A DNA stretch of 64,000 bases from Prochlorococcus marinus str. AS9601 (GTDB lineage Bacteria; Cyanobacteriota; Cyanobacteriia; PCC-6307; Cyanobiaceae). A model generated the notes under the pieces. That model was not told the origin of the DNA, searched no databases, and saw only the letters and a program-made list of their open reading frames with translations. Shown here in pieces: positions 1-9,870 of this stretch. Both the position numbers and the translations under genes were made by a program. Each line of letters starts with the position of its first letter. The stretch's first letter is position 1. The stretch lies in contig NC_008816.1 in NCBI RefSeq assembly GCF_000015645.1, positions 1,550,001 through 1,614,000 on the forward strand, given 5' to 3'.

Positions 1-179
1 AGATTATTTATTAAATTCTTTAGTTTTCCTTCTGCTTTATTACAAGAAATACAATTTGTTTCGGTATTTATTATCGCAATACCTGCAGAATCGTAACCTC
101 TGTATTCGAGTTTTTCTAAACCATTTATTAATAATGGAAGAGCTTTTTTATATCCAGTTACAGCAACTATTCCACACAT
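1..179 (-). CDS. glmS: Glucosamine-fructose-6-phosphate aminotransferase, N-terminal part
   Basis: The reverse strand opens with ATG at 179 and reads MCGIVAVTGYKKALPLLING, then an 'EYRGYDSAG' block, and runs off the window edge after about 59 codons. Cys2, exposed by removal of Met1, is the N-terminal nucleophile of class II glutamine amidotransferases, and EYRGYDSAG is the signature of the GlmS glutaminase domain. The enzyme makes glucosamine-6-phosphate from fructose-6-phosphate and glutamine for peptidoglycan and lipopolysaccharide. It lies 80 bp downstream of psaC on the same strand. Only the first tenth of the gene is visible, so the isomerase half cannot be checked. Confidence 0.93.
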   Translation of the reverse strand, partial: MCGIVAVTGYKKALPLLINGLEKLEYRGYDSAGIAIINTETNCISCNKAEGKLKNLINN

Positions 180-259
180 ACGAAACTTTTTTTCAATTAT
201 ATTGAAATAAAATGCGTATTTAATAAAAAATGGACTCTCTTAAAACTGCACTATAAAAA

Positions 260-547
<288 letters not shown>

Positions 548-638
548 TTACAAAGAAATTAAAAAAATTAAGATATGCTTCACTCTTGTTAACTCTAGGG
601 CATAAAATCATATAGATAATTAGTAATTTACATAAACT

Positions 639-878
639 ATGTCACAAGAAATCCTCGAAAAAGTCTGTTCTATTGTTTCAGAACAATTAAGTGTTGAAGC
701 AGGAGAAGTAAAATCAGATTCAAATTTCCAAAATGATTTAGGTGCAGATTCTCTAGATACTGTTGAACTAGTGATGGCTCTTGAAGAAGCATTTGATATC
801 GAAATTCCTGATGAAGCCGCTGAAGGAATCGCAACTGTTGGCGATGCAGTAAAATTCATCGAAGAAAAAAAAGGTTAA
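639..878 (+). CDS. acpP: Acyl carrier protein
   Basis: This is a 79-residue acidic protein with the GADSLD motif. Ser38 in that motif is the attachment site for 4'-phosphopantetheine. It carries growing acyl chains through type II fatty acid synthesis in the cytoplasm. Length and overall acidity match the family. It is followed after 6 bp by fabF, which condenses acyl-ACP with malonyl-ACP, so the two are almost certainly cotranscribed. The start ATG at 639 gives the standard [10 protein letters not shown] terminus. Confidence 0.98.
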   Translation: MSQEILEKVCSIVSEQLSVEAGEVKSDSNFQNDLGADSLDTVELVMALEEAFDIEIPDEAAEGIATVGDAVKFIEEKKG

Positions 879-884
879 TAAAGA

Positions 885-2129
885 ATGCCAAATTTCCATC
901 GAGTAGTTGTTACTGGTATCGGAGCAGTCACTCCAATTGGTAATAACATTGATGAATATTTAGTCGGTCTTCAAACAGGAACTAATGGGGTCTCAGGTAT
1001 TACTCTCTTTGATCCTGAACAACATCCCTGCAAATTTGCGGCAGAAGTAAAAAATCTTCAAACTGAAAATTTTATTGAAACTAAAGAATCCAAAAGATGG
1101 GATCGTTTTTCCCAGTTTGGAGTTATTGCTGCAAAGCAAGCCTTTAATGATTCCGGACTTGAAATTACTGAAGATAATGCATCAAGAATTGGAGTGATTA
1201 TTGGATCTGGTGTTGGAGGCTTACTAACTATGGAAAGTCAAGCTCAAATATTGAGTCATAAAGGGGCTAAAAGAGTAAGCCCATTTACAGTCCCAATGAT
1301 GATTCCAAACATGGCAACTGGATTGGCTGCAATCGCTTTGGGTGCAAAAGGACCAAGTTCCTCTGTTTCCACCGCTTGCGCTGCCGGTTCAAATGCTATA
1401 GGTGATTCATTTAGACTACTCCAACTTGGAAAAGCAGATGCAATGATCTGTGGGGGAGCAGAAGCAAGTATTACGCCTCTCGGAGTAGCTGGTTTTGCCA
1501 GTGCCAAAGCTCTTTCTTCCAGAAATGACAGCCCTCAAACTGCTAGCAGACCTTTTGATGCAGAAAGAGATGGATTTGTTATTGGAGAAGGATCTGGAAT
1601 TCTTGTTTTAGAAACTTTAGAAAATGCACAAAAAAGGAATGCCAGAATTTATGGAGAAATAGTTGGATATGGGACAACATGTGATGCTCATCATATTACT
1701 GCTCCATCTCCTGGCGGTGTTGGAGGCGCCGAAGCTATTAAATTAGCAATTGAAGATGCTTGTCTTAGCCTTGAAAAAGTTGACTACATAAATGCTCATG
1801 GAACAAGTACCTCAGCTAATGATAAAAATGAAACTTCTGCAATTAAATCTATTTTTAAAGACAGATCTTACCTCATTCCTGTAAGCTCTACTAAGTCGAT
1901 GACAGGTCATCTCTTAGGAGGCTCAGGAGGTATAGAAGCTGTAGCTTGTATACTTTCTTTGACACATAATTTTATCCCTCCTACAATTAACTACGTCAAT
2001 CGAGATCCTGATTGTGATCTTGATTATGTACCAAATAATGCAAGAGAAGCTCAAATAGGAGTTGCTCTTTCTAATTCTTTCGGCTTTGGTGGTCACAATG
2101 TTTGCCTTGCTTTCAGCAAAATGAATTGA
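885..2129 (+). CDS. fabF: Beta-ketoacyl-ACP synthase II
   Basis: The 414-residue protein has the full thiolase fold of KAS II. The nucleophile is Cys165 in STACAAGSN, and the two catalytic histidines are His305 (NAHGTST) and His342 (TGHLLGGSGG), giving the Cys-His-His triad of elongating ketosynthases. It performs the Claisen condensation of acyl-ACP with malonyl-ACP and in many bacteria helps set membrane unsaturation at low temperature. The C terminus contains the GFGGHN loop. It lies 6 bp behind acpP. KAS II rather than KAS I is inferred from the sequence type and from the acpP-fabF arrangement usual in cyanobacteria. Confidence 0.97.
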   Translation: MPNFHRVVVTGIGAVTPIGNNIDEYLVGLQTGTNGVSGITLFDPEQHPCKFAAEVKNLQTENFIETKESKRWDRFSQFGVIAAKQAFNDSGLEITEDNASRIGVIIGSGVGGLLTMESQAQILSHKGAKRVSPFTVPMMIPNMATGLAAIALGAKGPSSSVSTACAAGSNAIGDSFRLLQLGKADAMICGGAEASITPLGVAGFASAKALSSRNDSPQTASRPFDAERDGFVIGEGSGILVLETLENAQKRNARIYGEIVGYGTTCDAHHITAPSPGGVGGAEAIKLAIEDACLSLEKVDYINAHGTSTSANDKNETSAIKSIFKDRSYLIPVSSTKSMTGHLLGGSGGIEAVACILSLTHNFIPPTINYVNRDPDCDLDYVPNNAREAQIGVALSNSFGFGGHNVCLAFSKMN

Positions 2130-2172
2130 AGACAACCAATTCTGTATTTCCAACTTAACTTAATTTAAAACA

Positions 2173-4179
2173 ATGGTCGCTGCATCTGTTTCATTAGAAT
2201 CACTTTGTGTAAATAGTATAAGAATGCTTGCTGTAGATGCAGTAAATAAATCTAATAGTGGTCATCCTGGATTGCCAATGGGATGTGCACCTATGGGTTA
2301 TGCATTATGGCAAAACATACTTAATCACAACCCTAACAACCCTAAATGGTTCAATAGAGACCGTTTTGTTTTATCAGCTGGTCATGGCTGTATGCTGTTG
2401 TATTCCTTGCTTCATTTGACAGGATATAAATCAGTTTCCATAGAAGATATTAAAGAATTTAGGCAATGGGGATCAAAAACTCCTGGACATCCAGAAACAT
2501 TCGAAACTGAAGGTGTTGAAGTTACAGCTGGGCCTCTTGGAGCAGGAATTTCAAATGCAGTTGGTTTAGCAATAGCTGAAACACACTTAGCAGCTAAATT
2601 TAATAAGCCTGATTGCAATATTGTTGATCACTATACTTACGTAATAATGGGTGATGGCTGTAATCAAGAAGGTATCGCATCAGAGGCCTGCTCATTAGCT
2701 GGTCATCTTAAGCTTGGGAAATTAATTGCACTTTATGACGATAATCAAATTACAATTGATGGACGGACCGACGTTTCTTTTACTGAAGATGTCTTAAAAA
2801 GATACGAAGCTTATGGATGGCATGTGCAACATGTTGAAGATGGGAATCATGATGTTAAAGGAATCACCGAAGCTATCGAAAAAGCGAAATTAATTACAGA
2901 CAAGCCTTCAATTATAAAAATTTCTACAACCATAGGTTACGGTTCTCCAAATAAATCAGATACTGCTGGAATTCATGGAGCAGCTGTCGGAGAAGAAGAA
3001 GCTGCATTAACTAGAGAGTTTCTAAACTGGGAATATCCTCCTTTTAAAATACCCGATGAAGTATATACGCATTTTAGAAAATCAATAAACAAAGGTGAAA
3101 ATTTAGAGCAAGAATGGGATTCTAAATTTGAAGAATATCAAAAAAAATATCCCTCTGAAGGAGCCGAATTAAAAAGAATGTTAGAGGGTCAATTACCTGA
3201 GAATTGGGACTCAGACCTCCCCTCTTATTCGCCTAATGATAAAGGTTTAGCCACAAGAAAGCATTCACAAATATGTTTGGGTGCTCTAGGTCCTAACCTA
3301 CCTGAATTAATTGGCGGATCAGCAGATTTAACTCACTCTAATTACACAGATATAAAAGGAGAAACTGGATCATTCCAGCCACATAGCCCTGAAAAAAGAT
3401 ATTTACATTTTGGTGTACGAGAGCATGCAATGGCAGCTGTACTTAATGGTATTGCCTATCACAATAGTGGTCTTATCCCTTATGGTGGAACCTTCCTTGT
3501 TTTCGCCGATTATATGAGGGGCTCAATGAGGCTTTCAGCACTTAGCGAATTAGGAGTAATCTATGTCTTAACACATGATTCAATTGGTGTAGGAGAAGAT
3601 GGGCCAACACATCAACCTATTGAGACTATCCCTTCTCTTCGCGCAATGCCTAACATGCTAGTTTTCAGACCTGGAGATGGCAACGAGACGAGTGGGGCTT
3701 ATAAGCTTGCTATTCAAAATCGAAAAAGACCTTCTGCCCTTTGTTTAAGTAGACAAGGTATGCCAAATCAAGAAAATACTTCGATAGACAAAGTTGCTCT
3801 AGGAGGATATGTAGTTTCCGATTGTGAAGGAACACCAGACTTAATATTTATTGGTACTGGAAGCGAACTGAATCTTTGCATTGAAGCAAGTAAGGAACTT
3901 TCAAGCTTGGGTAAAAAAATTAGAGTTGTCTCTATGCCTTGTGTAGAACTTTTTGAAGAGCAAGAAGAATCTTATAAAGAAAGTGTTTTACCTAGTAGTG
4001 TGAAAAAGAGAGTTGTAGTAGAAGCAGCTCATTCATTTGGTTGGCATAAATATACAGGTTTTGATGGTCTTTGTATCACTATGGATAGGTTTGGTGCATC
4101 AGCACCAGGTGGAGAATGTATGAAAAATTTTGGATTTACAGTAGAAAACGTAGTTAATAAGACTAAGGAAATTCTATAA
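2173..4179 (+). CDS. tktA: Transketolase
   Basis: This 668-residue thiamin-diphosphate enzyme transfers two-carbon ketol units in the Calvin cycle and the pentose phosphate pathway. Visible landmarks are the N-terminal NSGHPG and GHGCMLLYS segments, the ThDP/metal motif GDGCNQEG, the GPLGAGI loop, and the pyrimidine-binding region with FGVREHAM, where the Glu activates the cofactor. [13 protein letters not shown] is the transketolase signature in the middle domain. The length is typical. It follows fabF by 43 bp on the same strand and may be partly read through from it. Its need for thiamin diphosphate fits with thiC just beyond. Confidence 0.98.
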   Translation: MVAASVSLESLCVNSIRMLAVDAVNKSNSGHPGLPMGCAPMGYALWQNILNHNPNNPKWFNRDRFVLSAGHGCMLLYSLLHLTGYKSVSIEDIKEFRQWGSKTPGHPETFETEGVEVTAGPLGAGISNAVGLAIAETHLAAKFNKPDCNIVDHYTYVIMGDGCNQEGIASEACSLAGHLKLGKLIALYDDNQITIDGRTDVSFTEDVLKRYEAYGWHVQHVEDGNHDVKGITEAIEKAKLITDKPSIIKISTTIGYGSPNKSDTAGIHGAAVGEEEAALTREFLNWEYPPFKIPDEVYTHFRKSINKGENLEQEWDSKFEEYQKKYPSEGAELKRMLEGQLPENWDSDLPSYSPNDKGLATRKHSQICLGALGPNLPELIGGSADLTHSNYTDIKGETGSFQPHSPEKRYLHFGVREHAMAAVLNGIAYHNSGLIPYGGTFLVFADYMRGSMRLSALSELGVIYVLTHDSIGVGEDGPTHQPIETIPSLRAMPNMLVFRPGDGNETSGAYKLAIQNRKRPSALCLSRQGMPNQENTSIDKVALGGYVVSDCEGTPDLIFIGTGSELNLCIEASKELSSLGKKIRVVSMPCVELFEEQEESYKESVLPSSVKKRVVVEAAHSFGWHKYTGFDGLCITMDRFGASAPGGECMKNFGFTVENVVNKTKEIL

Positions 4180-4193
4180 CTTGTAATTGATAA

Positions 4194-5564
4194 CTAAACT
4201 GAAGTATTACATTCTTCAAGTTTATCTTTTAGTTGATCTAGTGATTCATCTGAAATCTTTGAATTCATTGGACAATGTTTTGGGCCACACATTGAACAAA
4301 ACTCAGCCTTTTTAAAGATCTCTTCAGGCAATGTTTCATCATGGTACTGCTTTGCCCTTTCCGGATCTAAAGAAAGTTCGAATTGTTTATTCCAATCAAA
4401 GTTATACCTTGCATGACTAAGTTCATCATCTCGATCACGAGCTCCAGCTCTATGTCTTGCTATATCAGCAGCGTGAGCAGCTATTTTATAAGCAATTAAT
4501 CCTTCTCTTACATCTTCTGCATTTGGAAGGCCTAGATGTTCTTTTGGGGTTACATAACATAGCATCGAAGTTCCATACCACCCCGCCATTGCCGCCCCAA
4601 TAGCACTTGATATATGGTCATAACCAGGAGAAATATCTGTTACTAATGGACCAAGTACATAGAAAGGGGCTTCTGAACATTCTTCCATTTGCTTTCTCAC
4701 ATTAAACTCAATTTGATCCATAGGGACATGACCAGGACCTTCAACCATTACTTGAACATTATGTTCCCATGCTCTTCGAGTAAGCTCGCCTAAGGTCTTC
4801 AATTCAGCTAGCTGAGCATCATCAGAAGCATCATGCAAACATCCAGGCCTAAGCGAATCTCCGAGAGAGAAAGTACAATCATATTTCTTGAAAATCTCAC
4901 AGATATCATCAAACCTTGTGTAAAGAGGATTTTGTTTAAAATGATGTAACATCCATTGGGCTAAAATACCTCCCCCTCTACTGACAATTCCAGTAATTCT
5001 TCCTTTAACTTTTGGCAAATGCTCTATTAATAGACCAGCATGAATAGTTTGATAATCTACGCCCTGCTGACAATGTTTTTCAATAATATGAAGAAAATCA
5101 TCTTCTGTTAGTCTATCTATTGAACCATGAACACTTTCTAAAGCTTGATAAACAGGAACAGTTCCGATGGGAACAGGAGATTCTTGAATAATTGCTTGTC
5201 GGACTTCATCTAAATTTACTCCTCCCGTAGAAAGATCCATAACCGTATCAGCACCATATTTAACAGCAAGTTTGAGCTTTTCTACTTCTTCATTGATATC
5301 ACTTGCGTTAGGGGAAGCACCAATATTGGCATTAACTTTGCATCTTGAAGCAATACCTATAGACATTGGCTCAAGATTCAAATGATTAATATTAGCTGGA
5401 ATAATTAATCTTCCTCTTGCTACTTCTTCCATTATTAAAGAAGAAGGAAGATTCTCTTTTTTAGCAACAAAATCCATTTCTTCAGTGATATATCCATTTC
5501 TCGCAAAGTTCATCTGAGTTACATTGTCTTTCCCTAGGCGAGGCTTAATCCAAGAACTTCTCAT
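4194..5564 (-). CDS. thiC: Phosphomethylpyrimidine synthase ThiC
   Basis: ThiC converts aminoimidazole ribotide to HMP phosphate, the pyrimidine half of thiamin, by a radical SAM reaction. The 456-residue protein has the family's unusual C-terminal cluster motif CSMCGPKHC (CxxCxxxxC), which binds the [4Fe-4S] cluster. The core carries '[10 protein letters not shown]', '[11 protein letters not shown]' and 'MVEGPGHVP', all strongly conserved in ThiC. It lacks the long N-terminal domain of the E. coli type, as is usual for cyanobacteria. It is preceded by a TPP riboswitch and ends 14 bp from the convergent tktA. thiG, for the thiazole half, lies far away at 57.6 kb. Confidence 0.98.
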   Translation of the reverse strand: MRSSWIKPRLGKDNVTQMNFARNGYITEEMDFVAKKENLPSSLIMEEVARGRLIIPANINHLNLEPMSIGIASRCKVNANIGASPNASDINEEVEKLKLAVKYGADTVMDLSTGGVNLDEVRQAIIQESPVPIGTVPVYQALESVHGSIDRLTEDDFLHIIEKHCQQGVDYQTIHAGLLIEHLPKVKGRITGIVSRGGGILAQWMLHHFKQNPLYTRFDDICEIFKKYDCTFSLGDSLRPGCLHDASDDAQLAELKTLGELTRRAWEHNVQVMVEGPGHVPMDQIEFNVRKQMEECSEAPFYVLGPLVTDISPGYDHISSAIGAAMAGWYGTSMLCYVTPKEHLGLPNAEDVREGLIAYKIAAHAADIARHRAGARDRDDELSHARYNFDWNKQFELSLDPERAKQYHDETLPEEIFKKAEFCSMCGPKHCPMNSKISDESLDQLKDKLEECNTSV

Positions 5565-5609
5565 AATTTCTTAATTTTTAAAAGTGGTATTACTAAAGTT
5601 TGATCAAAT

Positions 5610-5697
5610 CTCAACTTCCCTGCATCGAAATTAATGATTCAGGTTCAAAGGGTATGATCTCAGCTAAGTTAAATTTCTTAGCACCCCTAGTATTTAT
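5610..5697 (-). promoter_or_regulatory. TPP riboswitch (THI element) upstream of thiC
   Basis: On the reverse strand the leader of thiC contains the conserved blocks of the thiamin pyrophosphate aptamer in the right order. They are GGGGTGC (5687-5681), CTGAGAT (about 5663-5657), ACCC followed by GAACCTGA (5646-5639), and GCAGGGAAG (5623-5615). The 3' end of the aptamer is about 50 bp from the thiC ATG, leaving room for an expression platform. I see no clear intrinsic terminator there, so control of translation or of RNA decay is possible. Binding of TPP would repress thiC. The exact ends are estimated from the conserved blocks. Confidence 0.92.
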
Positions 5698-5761
5698 CTT
5701 ATTAATAGCTCTTTTCTAAAAATAAGTCATCTCATGTTGCGTGAAAATAAATAAAATTGTT

Positions 5762-5977
5762 TTATTTATTTTTTTGAAAAGACTTTATCTTTTTTAAAAT
5801 ATTTTTTCTATCCAATTGTCTGCTCATACCCCTCTCCAAAATAATTACAATCCCCATTAAGCCAACAGGTAAATAAAAAATCTTCTTGGAATTATCCCTA
5901 AATATTAATCCAATGGCAGATATAAAAATCATGAAAGGAGCTACAAAAGATAAAATAAATCTTTTATTAATTTTCAT
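5762..5977 (-). CDS. Small two-helix membrane protein of unknown function
   Basis: The 71-residue protein has two hydrophobic segments, at about residues 8-25 and 33-48. A Lys/Arg-rich tail from residue 49 on would stay in the cytoplasm by the positive-inside rule. Its ATG overlaps the stop codon of the upstream M20 amidohydrolase gene (ATGA), which implies translational coupling in one operon. It resembles small cyanobacterial proteins of the DUF3188 kind, but I cannot confirm that without a search. No catalytic residues are visible. The coupling suggests it is real and expressed with the hydrolase. Confidence 0.75.
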   Translation of the reverse strand: MKINKRFILSFVAPFMIFISAIGLIFRDNSKKIFYLPVGLMGIVIILERGMSRQLDRKNILKKIKSFQKNK

Positions 5978-7158
5978 TTGCCAATAGTATTAATTATTTC
6001 ATTATTTAATTTTACTATGGATTCTGTTATCACTTTAATTCCAACAGCAATAGCTCTTTCATCCGGATCAAATTTAGAACTATGAAGAGGAGCACATCCA
6101 TCGGAACTAGAAACCCCAAGCCTAAACATAGCTCCAGGAATTTCATTTAAGAATTCAGCGAAATCCTCAGCTCCTAATGATGGTTTTTGTAATTCGATTA
6201 CATTTTCTTGACCCAAAACCTTAATTCCCGAGTCTCTGAGGACTCTATTCATTTCAGGATTATTATTAACTGCCGAAGTAATTTCTCTAAATATTACTTT
6301 TGCTTCAGCTCCGCAACTATTAGCTAAAGAAGTGATATTTTCATTGAGCCAATTACCAATATTCATAAATACTTTACGATTAGTGCATCTAACAGTACCA
6401 ATTAAATTAACCTTTTCTGCGAGAACATTGAATGCATTGCCACCATTTATTTTCCCAAAAGTTATTACTACTGGATCTAGAGGGTCTAACTTCCGTGTTA
6501 TTGATTCTTGAATTCCCGAGATAACTTTTGAGGCAGCCCAAATAGCATCAACTCCTTCATGAGGTCGAGCACCATGGCCTGATTTTCCTTTAATCTCAAC
6601 ATTAAGTTCTCCAGCAGCTGCAGTTAAACTTCCCTCTTTAATGCCAATAGTCCCTACGGATAAATCGGGGTAGACATGAACTCCAAAAATATGGGTTAAA
6701 CCATTAGTTGCACCATCCTTAATCATCCATCTAGCTCCACTTGCAATTTCTTCAGCAGGCTGAAAAATTATCCGAGTCCCAAAATTTAGTTTTAAATCCT
6801 TAATAATTTTTGCGACACCCAATCCAATCGAGATATGCAAATCGTGACCACAGGCATGCATAACACCATCTACTTTTGAAGAAAAACTTAATTTAGTTTC
6901 CTCAAATATTGGCAATGCATCCATATCCACTCTTAAACCTATAATACCTTTATCTAGAGGTCCAAAATCAGCTATAACTCCAGTCCTACCTATAGATTCT
7001 CTAACATTCCAACCAATATCTTTTAAAAAACCACTGATCAAGATCGCTGTTTGATTTTCAAGTCCACTTAATTCCGGATGTTCATGGATATGTCTTCTTA
7101 AGTTAATTAGTTCATCATTAAACGAATCAATTTTTTTATGTAACTGATCTCTATTCAT
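5974..7158 (-). CDS. M20-family amidohydrolase (IAA-amino acid hydrolase / N-acyl amino acid deacylase type)
   Basis: The 394-residue protein has the two-domain layout of M20D peptidases: a metal-binding catalytic domain interrupted by a dimerisation domain ('GKSGHGARPHEGVDAI'). Metal and catalytic residues are visible in MHACGHDLH, in QPAEE (Glu pair as base and ligand), in HVYPD, and in the C-terminal 'PLHSSKFDPDE'. Enzymes of this group cleave N-acyl or N-aminoacyl bonds from amino acids such as hippurate or indole-acetyl amino acids. The natural substrate here cannot be told. It is 3 bp downstream of a TPR protein and overlaps the next small gene by 4 bp. Confidence 0.93.
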   Translation of the reverse strand: MNRDQLHKKIDSFNDELINLRRHIHEHPELSGLENQTAILISGFLKDIGWNVRESIGRTGVIADFGPLDKGIIGLRVDMDALPIFEETKLSFSSKVDGVMHACGHDLHISIGLGVAKIIKDLKLNFGTRIIFQPAEEIASGARWMIKDGATNGLTHIFGVHVYPDLSVGTIGIKEGSLTAAAGELNVEIKGKSGHGARPHEGVDAIWAASKVISGIQESITRKLDPLDPVVITFGKINGGNAFNVLAEKVNLIGTVRCTNRKVFMNIGNWLNENITSLANSCGAEAKVIFREITSAVNNNPEMNRVLRDSGIKVLGQENVIELQKPSLGAEDFAEFLNEIPGAMFRLGVSSSDGCAPLHSSKFDPDERAIAVGIKVITESIVKLNNEIINTIGK

Positions 7159-7161
7159 TAT

Positions 7162-7950
7162 TTATTTTAAATCGATAAAATTCATTAAATCTTTAATTGG
7201 TTGAGGAGGCCATCTTCTTATTTTTTTTAACCATTCTTCATCACTATATCTAGGATCTAATTCAGTTACCGCTATCCAATTACTCTCTGCTTTACCAGCT
7301 TCACCATTAGACCAACTCAAAGCTGTTAAAGCTGCCCTAGCATCTGCAAAAGTTGGATAACGTCTAATTAACTTTATTAATTCTTTTTCAGCTTCATCAA
7401 TATTTCCCAACTGGAAATCTGCTAACGCCAAACTTGACCTAGCCATGGCAAATCCTGGATTATATAAAGCAGCTTTGGAGAATAAATCTCTTGCTTTATC
7501 CCAATGGGATGTAGAACCTTCTACATTAGCTAAATTATATAATGCAGAGAAATTTTTACTATCTAGGGAAATAACGAACATATAATCCTTTTTCGCTTGC
7601 GACCATAAACCCAATGCTTCCTCAGAAATCCCCCTGTTAATGTAAGGGTCTATTTCACTAGGATTCAAACTTATTGCCTTATTTTGGTCATCTATTGATC
7701 CCTTAACATCTCCTACGACAAGTCTTACATTTCCTCTATTGCTAAAACCTGCAGCATCATCAGGATAAGAATCGAGATATTGATTCCATTCTTGTAACGC
7801 GAGATTAAATTTTCCGCCTGAACTAAGATCTAACGCATTTTTAAACAAATCCTCTCTCGAAGATAATGAATAGCATGGTGCAATATAAAAAATATTGAAA
7901 AAAATAAAAATTAATAAAAAACAAACCTTAACTTTTTTAAAAGTTATCAT
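7162..7950 (-). CDS. Exported TPR-repeat protein
   Basis: I place the start at ATG 7950; a TTG at 7962 in the same frame would lengthen the protein by four residues and overlap ruvB further. The N terminus has a Lys-rich n-region and a strongly hydrophobic stretch ending near 'APCYS', so it is secreted to the periplasm or anchored. Cys at that position is not followed by a clear lipobox, so a lipoprotein is uncertain. The rest is at least four to five tetratricopeptide repeats of 34 residues, with W-x-x-G-N-x-x-A-Y/F spacing such as '[17 protein letters not shown]'. TPRs bind partner proteins. Its overlap of 14 bp with ruvB and 3 bp gap to the amidohydrolase suggest one transcript. Confidence 0.9.
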   Translation of the reverse strand: MITFKKVKVCFLLIFIFFNIFYIAPCYSLSSREDLFKNALDLSSGGKFNLALQEWNQYLDSYPDDAAGFSNRGNVRLVVGDVKGSIDDQNKAISLNPSEIDPYINRGISEEALGLWSQAKKDYMFVISLDSKNFSALYNLANVEGSTSHWDKARDLFSKAALYNPGFAMARSSLALADFQLGNIDEAEKELIKLIRRYPTFADARAALTALSWSNGEAGKAESNWIAVTELDPRYSDEEWLKKIRRWPPQPIKDLMNFIDLK

Positions 7951-8995
7951 CTTTTGAATCAATGTACTTTTTCCCTAAAGCAGTAAGCAATCTTCCTCGA
8001 GGAGTTCTCGTAAGAAAACCAATTTTAATAAGATATGGCTCAACAACAAATTCTAACATTGAAGAATCATCGCCCAACCCAGATGCAATTGAATCAAGGC
8101 CAATTGGAATATTATTGTTTTGGTTAAGAAAAGATAAATAGTGTCTATCTAAAGAATCCAATCCTTTTTCGTCTATTTGGTAAGAATTTAAAGCTTTTTT
8201 TATTAAATTCACTGAGATAGTATTAGTTTTCATAACAACTTGAGCATAATCTCTAACTCGTCTTAATAATCTTAATGCAATTCTTGGAGTCCCTCGAGAT
8301 ATCTTTGCCAAATCATAAGATGCTTCATCTTCTAAATTGAGGTTTATTAATCGGGAGAAATTAACAATAATTTGTTTTAATTCATCACATGTATAGAATT
8401 CAATTTTCTGAGATATCCCAAATCTATCTCTTAGAGGTGCACTTATTGAGGCTAATTTAGTTGTCGCACCAATCAGAGTAAACCTAGGAAGATTAATTGT
8501 TCTGCAACGGGCTCCTCTATTAGCTCCCATCGTTAAGTCAAGTCTAAAATCCTCCATTGCAGAATATAACAACTCTTCAGTTAACCTATTTAAGCGATGT
8601 ATCTCATCGATAAATAAAACTTCACCTTCTTTTAATCCAAGAAGTAAACCTACAATATCTCTTGGTCTTTCAATTGCTGGTGCAGTCGCAATCCTACATT
8701 TTGTATTCAATTCGTGGGCTATCAAAAAAGCAAGAGTAGTCTTACCTAGACCAGGTTGTCCATATAAAAGAGTATGCTCCAAAGGTTCTTTTCTAATAAT
8801 TGAAGCATCTATAGCTACTCTTAAAGAAGATTTAAGTTGTTCTTGGCCAATAAATTCTTTTAAATTAAGAGGCCGGGCTAAGTTCAAATTATTATTTCTC
8901 TTTTCTTCTGGAATGTTTTTTGAATCAACTAGCCTAAGTTCTTTTTTTCGAAAAGAAAAGTCATTATCGCCTATATTGGAAGAAATTATTGCCAT
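7937..8995 (-). CDS. ruvB: Holliday junction branch migration ATPase RuvB
   Basis: RuvB is the hexameric AAA+ motor that with RuvA drives branch migration of Holliday junctions during recombination and fork repair. The 352-residue protein shows '[11 protein letters not shown]', Walker [10 protein letters not shown], Walker B FIDEIHR, sensor 1 'LIGATTK', the arginine finger region 'PLRDRFG', and a C-terminal winged helix with '[16 protein letters not shown]'. An extension of about 30 residues precedes the first conserved block, as in other picocyanobacteria. It is transcribed divergently from smpB across 52 bp and heads a four-gene minus-strand group. Confidence 0.98.
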   Translation of the reverse strand: MAIISSNIGDNDFSFRKKELRLVDSKNIPEEKRNNNLNLARPLNLKEFIGQEQLKSSLRVAIDASIIRKEPLEHTLLYGQPGLGKTTLAFLIAHELNTKCRIATAPAIERPRDIVGLLLGLKEGEVLFIDEIHRLNRLTEELLYSAMEDFRLDLTMGANRGARCRTINLPRFTLIGATTKLASISAPLRDRFGISQKIEFYTCDELKQIIVNFSRLINLNLEDEASYDLAKISRGTPRIALRLLRRVRDYAQVVMKTNTISVNLIKKALNSYQIDEKGLDSLDRHYLSFLNQNNNIPIGLDSIASGLGDDSSMLEFVVEPYLIKIGFLTRTPRGRLLTALGKKYIDSKDDNF

Positions 8996-9047
8996 AATGA
9001 AAGGTTAATTGCAATTGTTCTGAGTAGAAAGATTTTTTACAACTAAA

Positions 9048-9542
9048 ATGGCAAAAAATTCAAACAAAGTTAAAAAAAATACTAATAAAGCAAATAATTT
9101 TAAACTTCTAGCTGATAATAGATATGCAAAATTTCAATATGCAATATCTGAAACAATCGAAGCTGGAATTGAGCTTTTAGGGACTGAAGTAAAGTCTATT
9201 AGAAACGGAAAAGCAAATTTAAGAGACGGATACTGTTCATTCAGAGATGGGGAGATCTTATTATTAAATGTTCACATTTCACCACATAAAAATGTGGGGT
9301 CTTTCTTTAATCATGATCCACTAAGAAATAGAAAGTTGCTACTACATAAAAAAGAAATAATAAAAATGAAATCTAATACTGAAAAAAAAGGAATGACTAT
9401 TGTTCCATTATCTCTTTATTTAAAAGGCTCATGGATAAAACTAACTATTGGAGTTGGTAAAGGGAAAAAATTACATGACAAACGACAAGATGAAAAACAA
9501 AAAAGCATAAAAAAAGAAATCAACTCTGCACTAAAAAGATAA
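9048..9542 (+). CDS. smpB: SsrA-binding protein SmpB
   Basis: SmpB binds tmRNA and brings it to stalled ribosomes for trans-translation. The 164-residue protein has the OB-fold core with '[25 protein letters not shown]' type sequence (shown in part) and the basic C-terminal tail 'KKLHDKRQ' that enters the mRNA channel in the ribosome. A lysine- and asparagine-rich stretch of about 20 residues precedes the core. The tmRNA gene itself is not in this window. It ends 26 bp from the convergent orphan at 9569-9814. Confidence 0.98.
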   Translation: MAKNSNKVKKNTNKANNFKLLADNRYAKFQYAISETIEAGIELLGTEVKSIRNGKANLRDGYCSFRDGEILLLNVHISPHKNVGSFFNHDPLRNRKLLLHKKEIIKMKSNTEKKGMTIVPLSLYLKGSWIKLTIGVGKGKKLHDKRQDEKQKSIKKEINSALKR

Positions 9543-9568
9543 AAGATTATTCAGAATTATTGAAAGTA

Positions 9569-9814
9569 TCAATCTAAACTTACTGAAGTTGGAGGTGGGG
9601 AAGGATCTGGATCTGCAATTAGCATATGCTGCAATACAGTTTCTGGCCTCTCACTATCTCTCCAGCGAATTTTGTATGCAGGCATTTTTGTACCTCTACT
9701 TGTAGTTTGCTCTACTGGTTCAATAACCCATCCTCTTCTTGATCGGCCTTGAGGATTTCTTTTTACTACTGCATCCGCGTGTTTGAAACGGAAACCAACA
9801 CGTTCACCACTCAT
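9569..9814 (-). CDS. Conserved-looking small Arg-rich protein, function unknown
   Basis: I do not recognise a named family. The 81-residue protein is unlike its neighbours: it has few Lys and Asn, about nine Arg, and a Pro-rich end 'DPDPSPPPTSVSLD'. The middle, 'GWVIEPVEQ' followed by 'MPAYKIRWRD', reads like a small SH3-like or Tudor-like beta barrel, with 'RNPQGRSRRG' as a basic loop. In DNA this AT-rich, keeping Arg, Pro and Trp codons argues for selection on the protein. It sits between smpB (convergent) and lysS (same strand, 56 bp upstream), so it could follow lysS on one transcript. The fold is an inference only. Confidence 0.82.
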   Translation of the reverse strand: MSGERVGFRFKHADAVVKRNPQGRSRRGWVIEPVEQTTSRGTKMPAYKIRWRDSERPETVLQHMLIADPDPSPPPTSVSLD

Positions 9815-9870
9815 TTAAAAAATTTCGTATTGGATTGATTTAACTATTTTACTTCATTCGAGGGTAATTT

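Noticed and set aside
5654-5719. A 21-codon plus-strand frame with a hydrophobic product, looking at first like a tiny photosystem subunit.
   Set aside because: It lies antisense to the TPP riboswitch of thiC; the conserved aptamer blocks explain the sequence, and no known small photosystem subunit matches.
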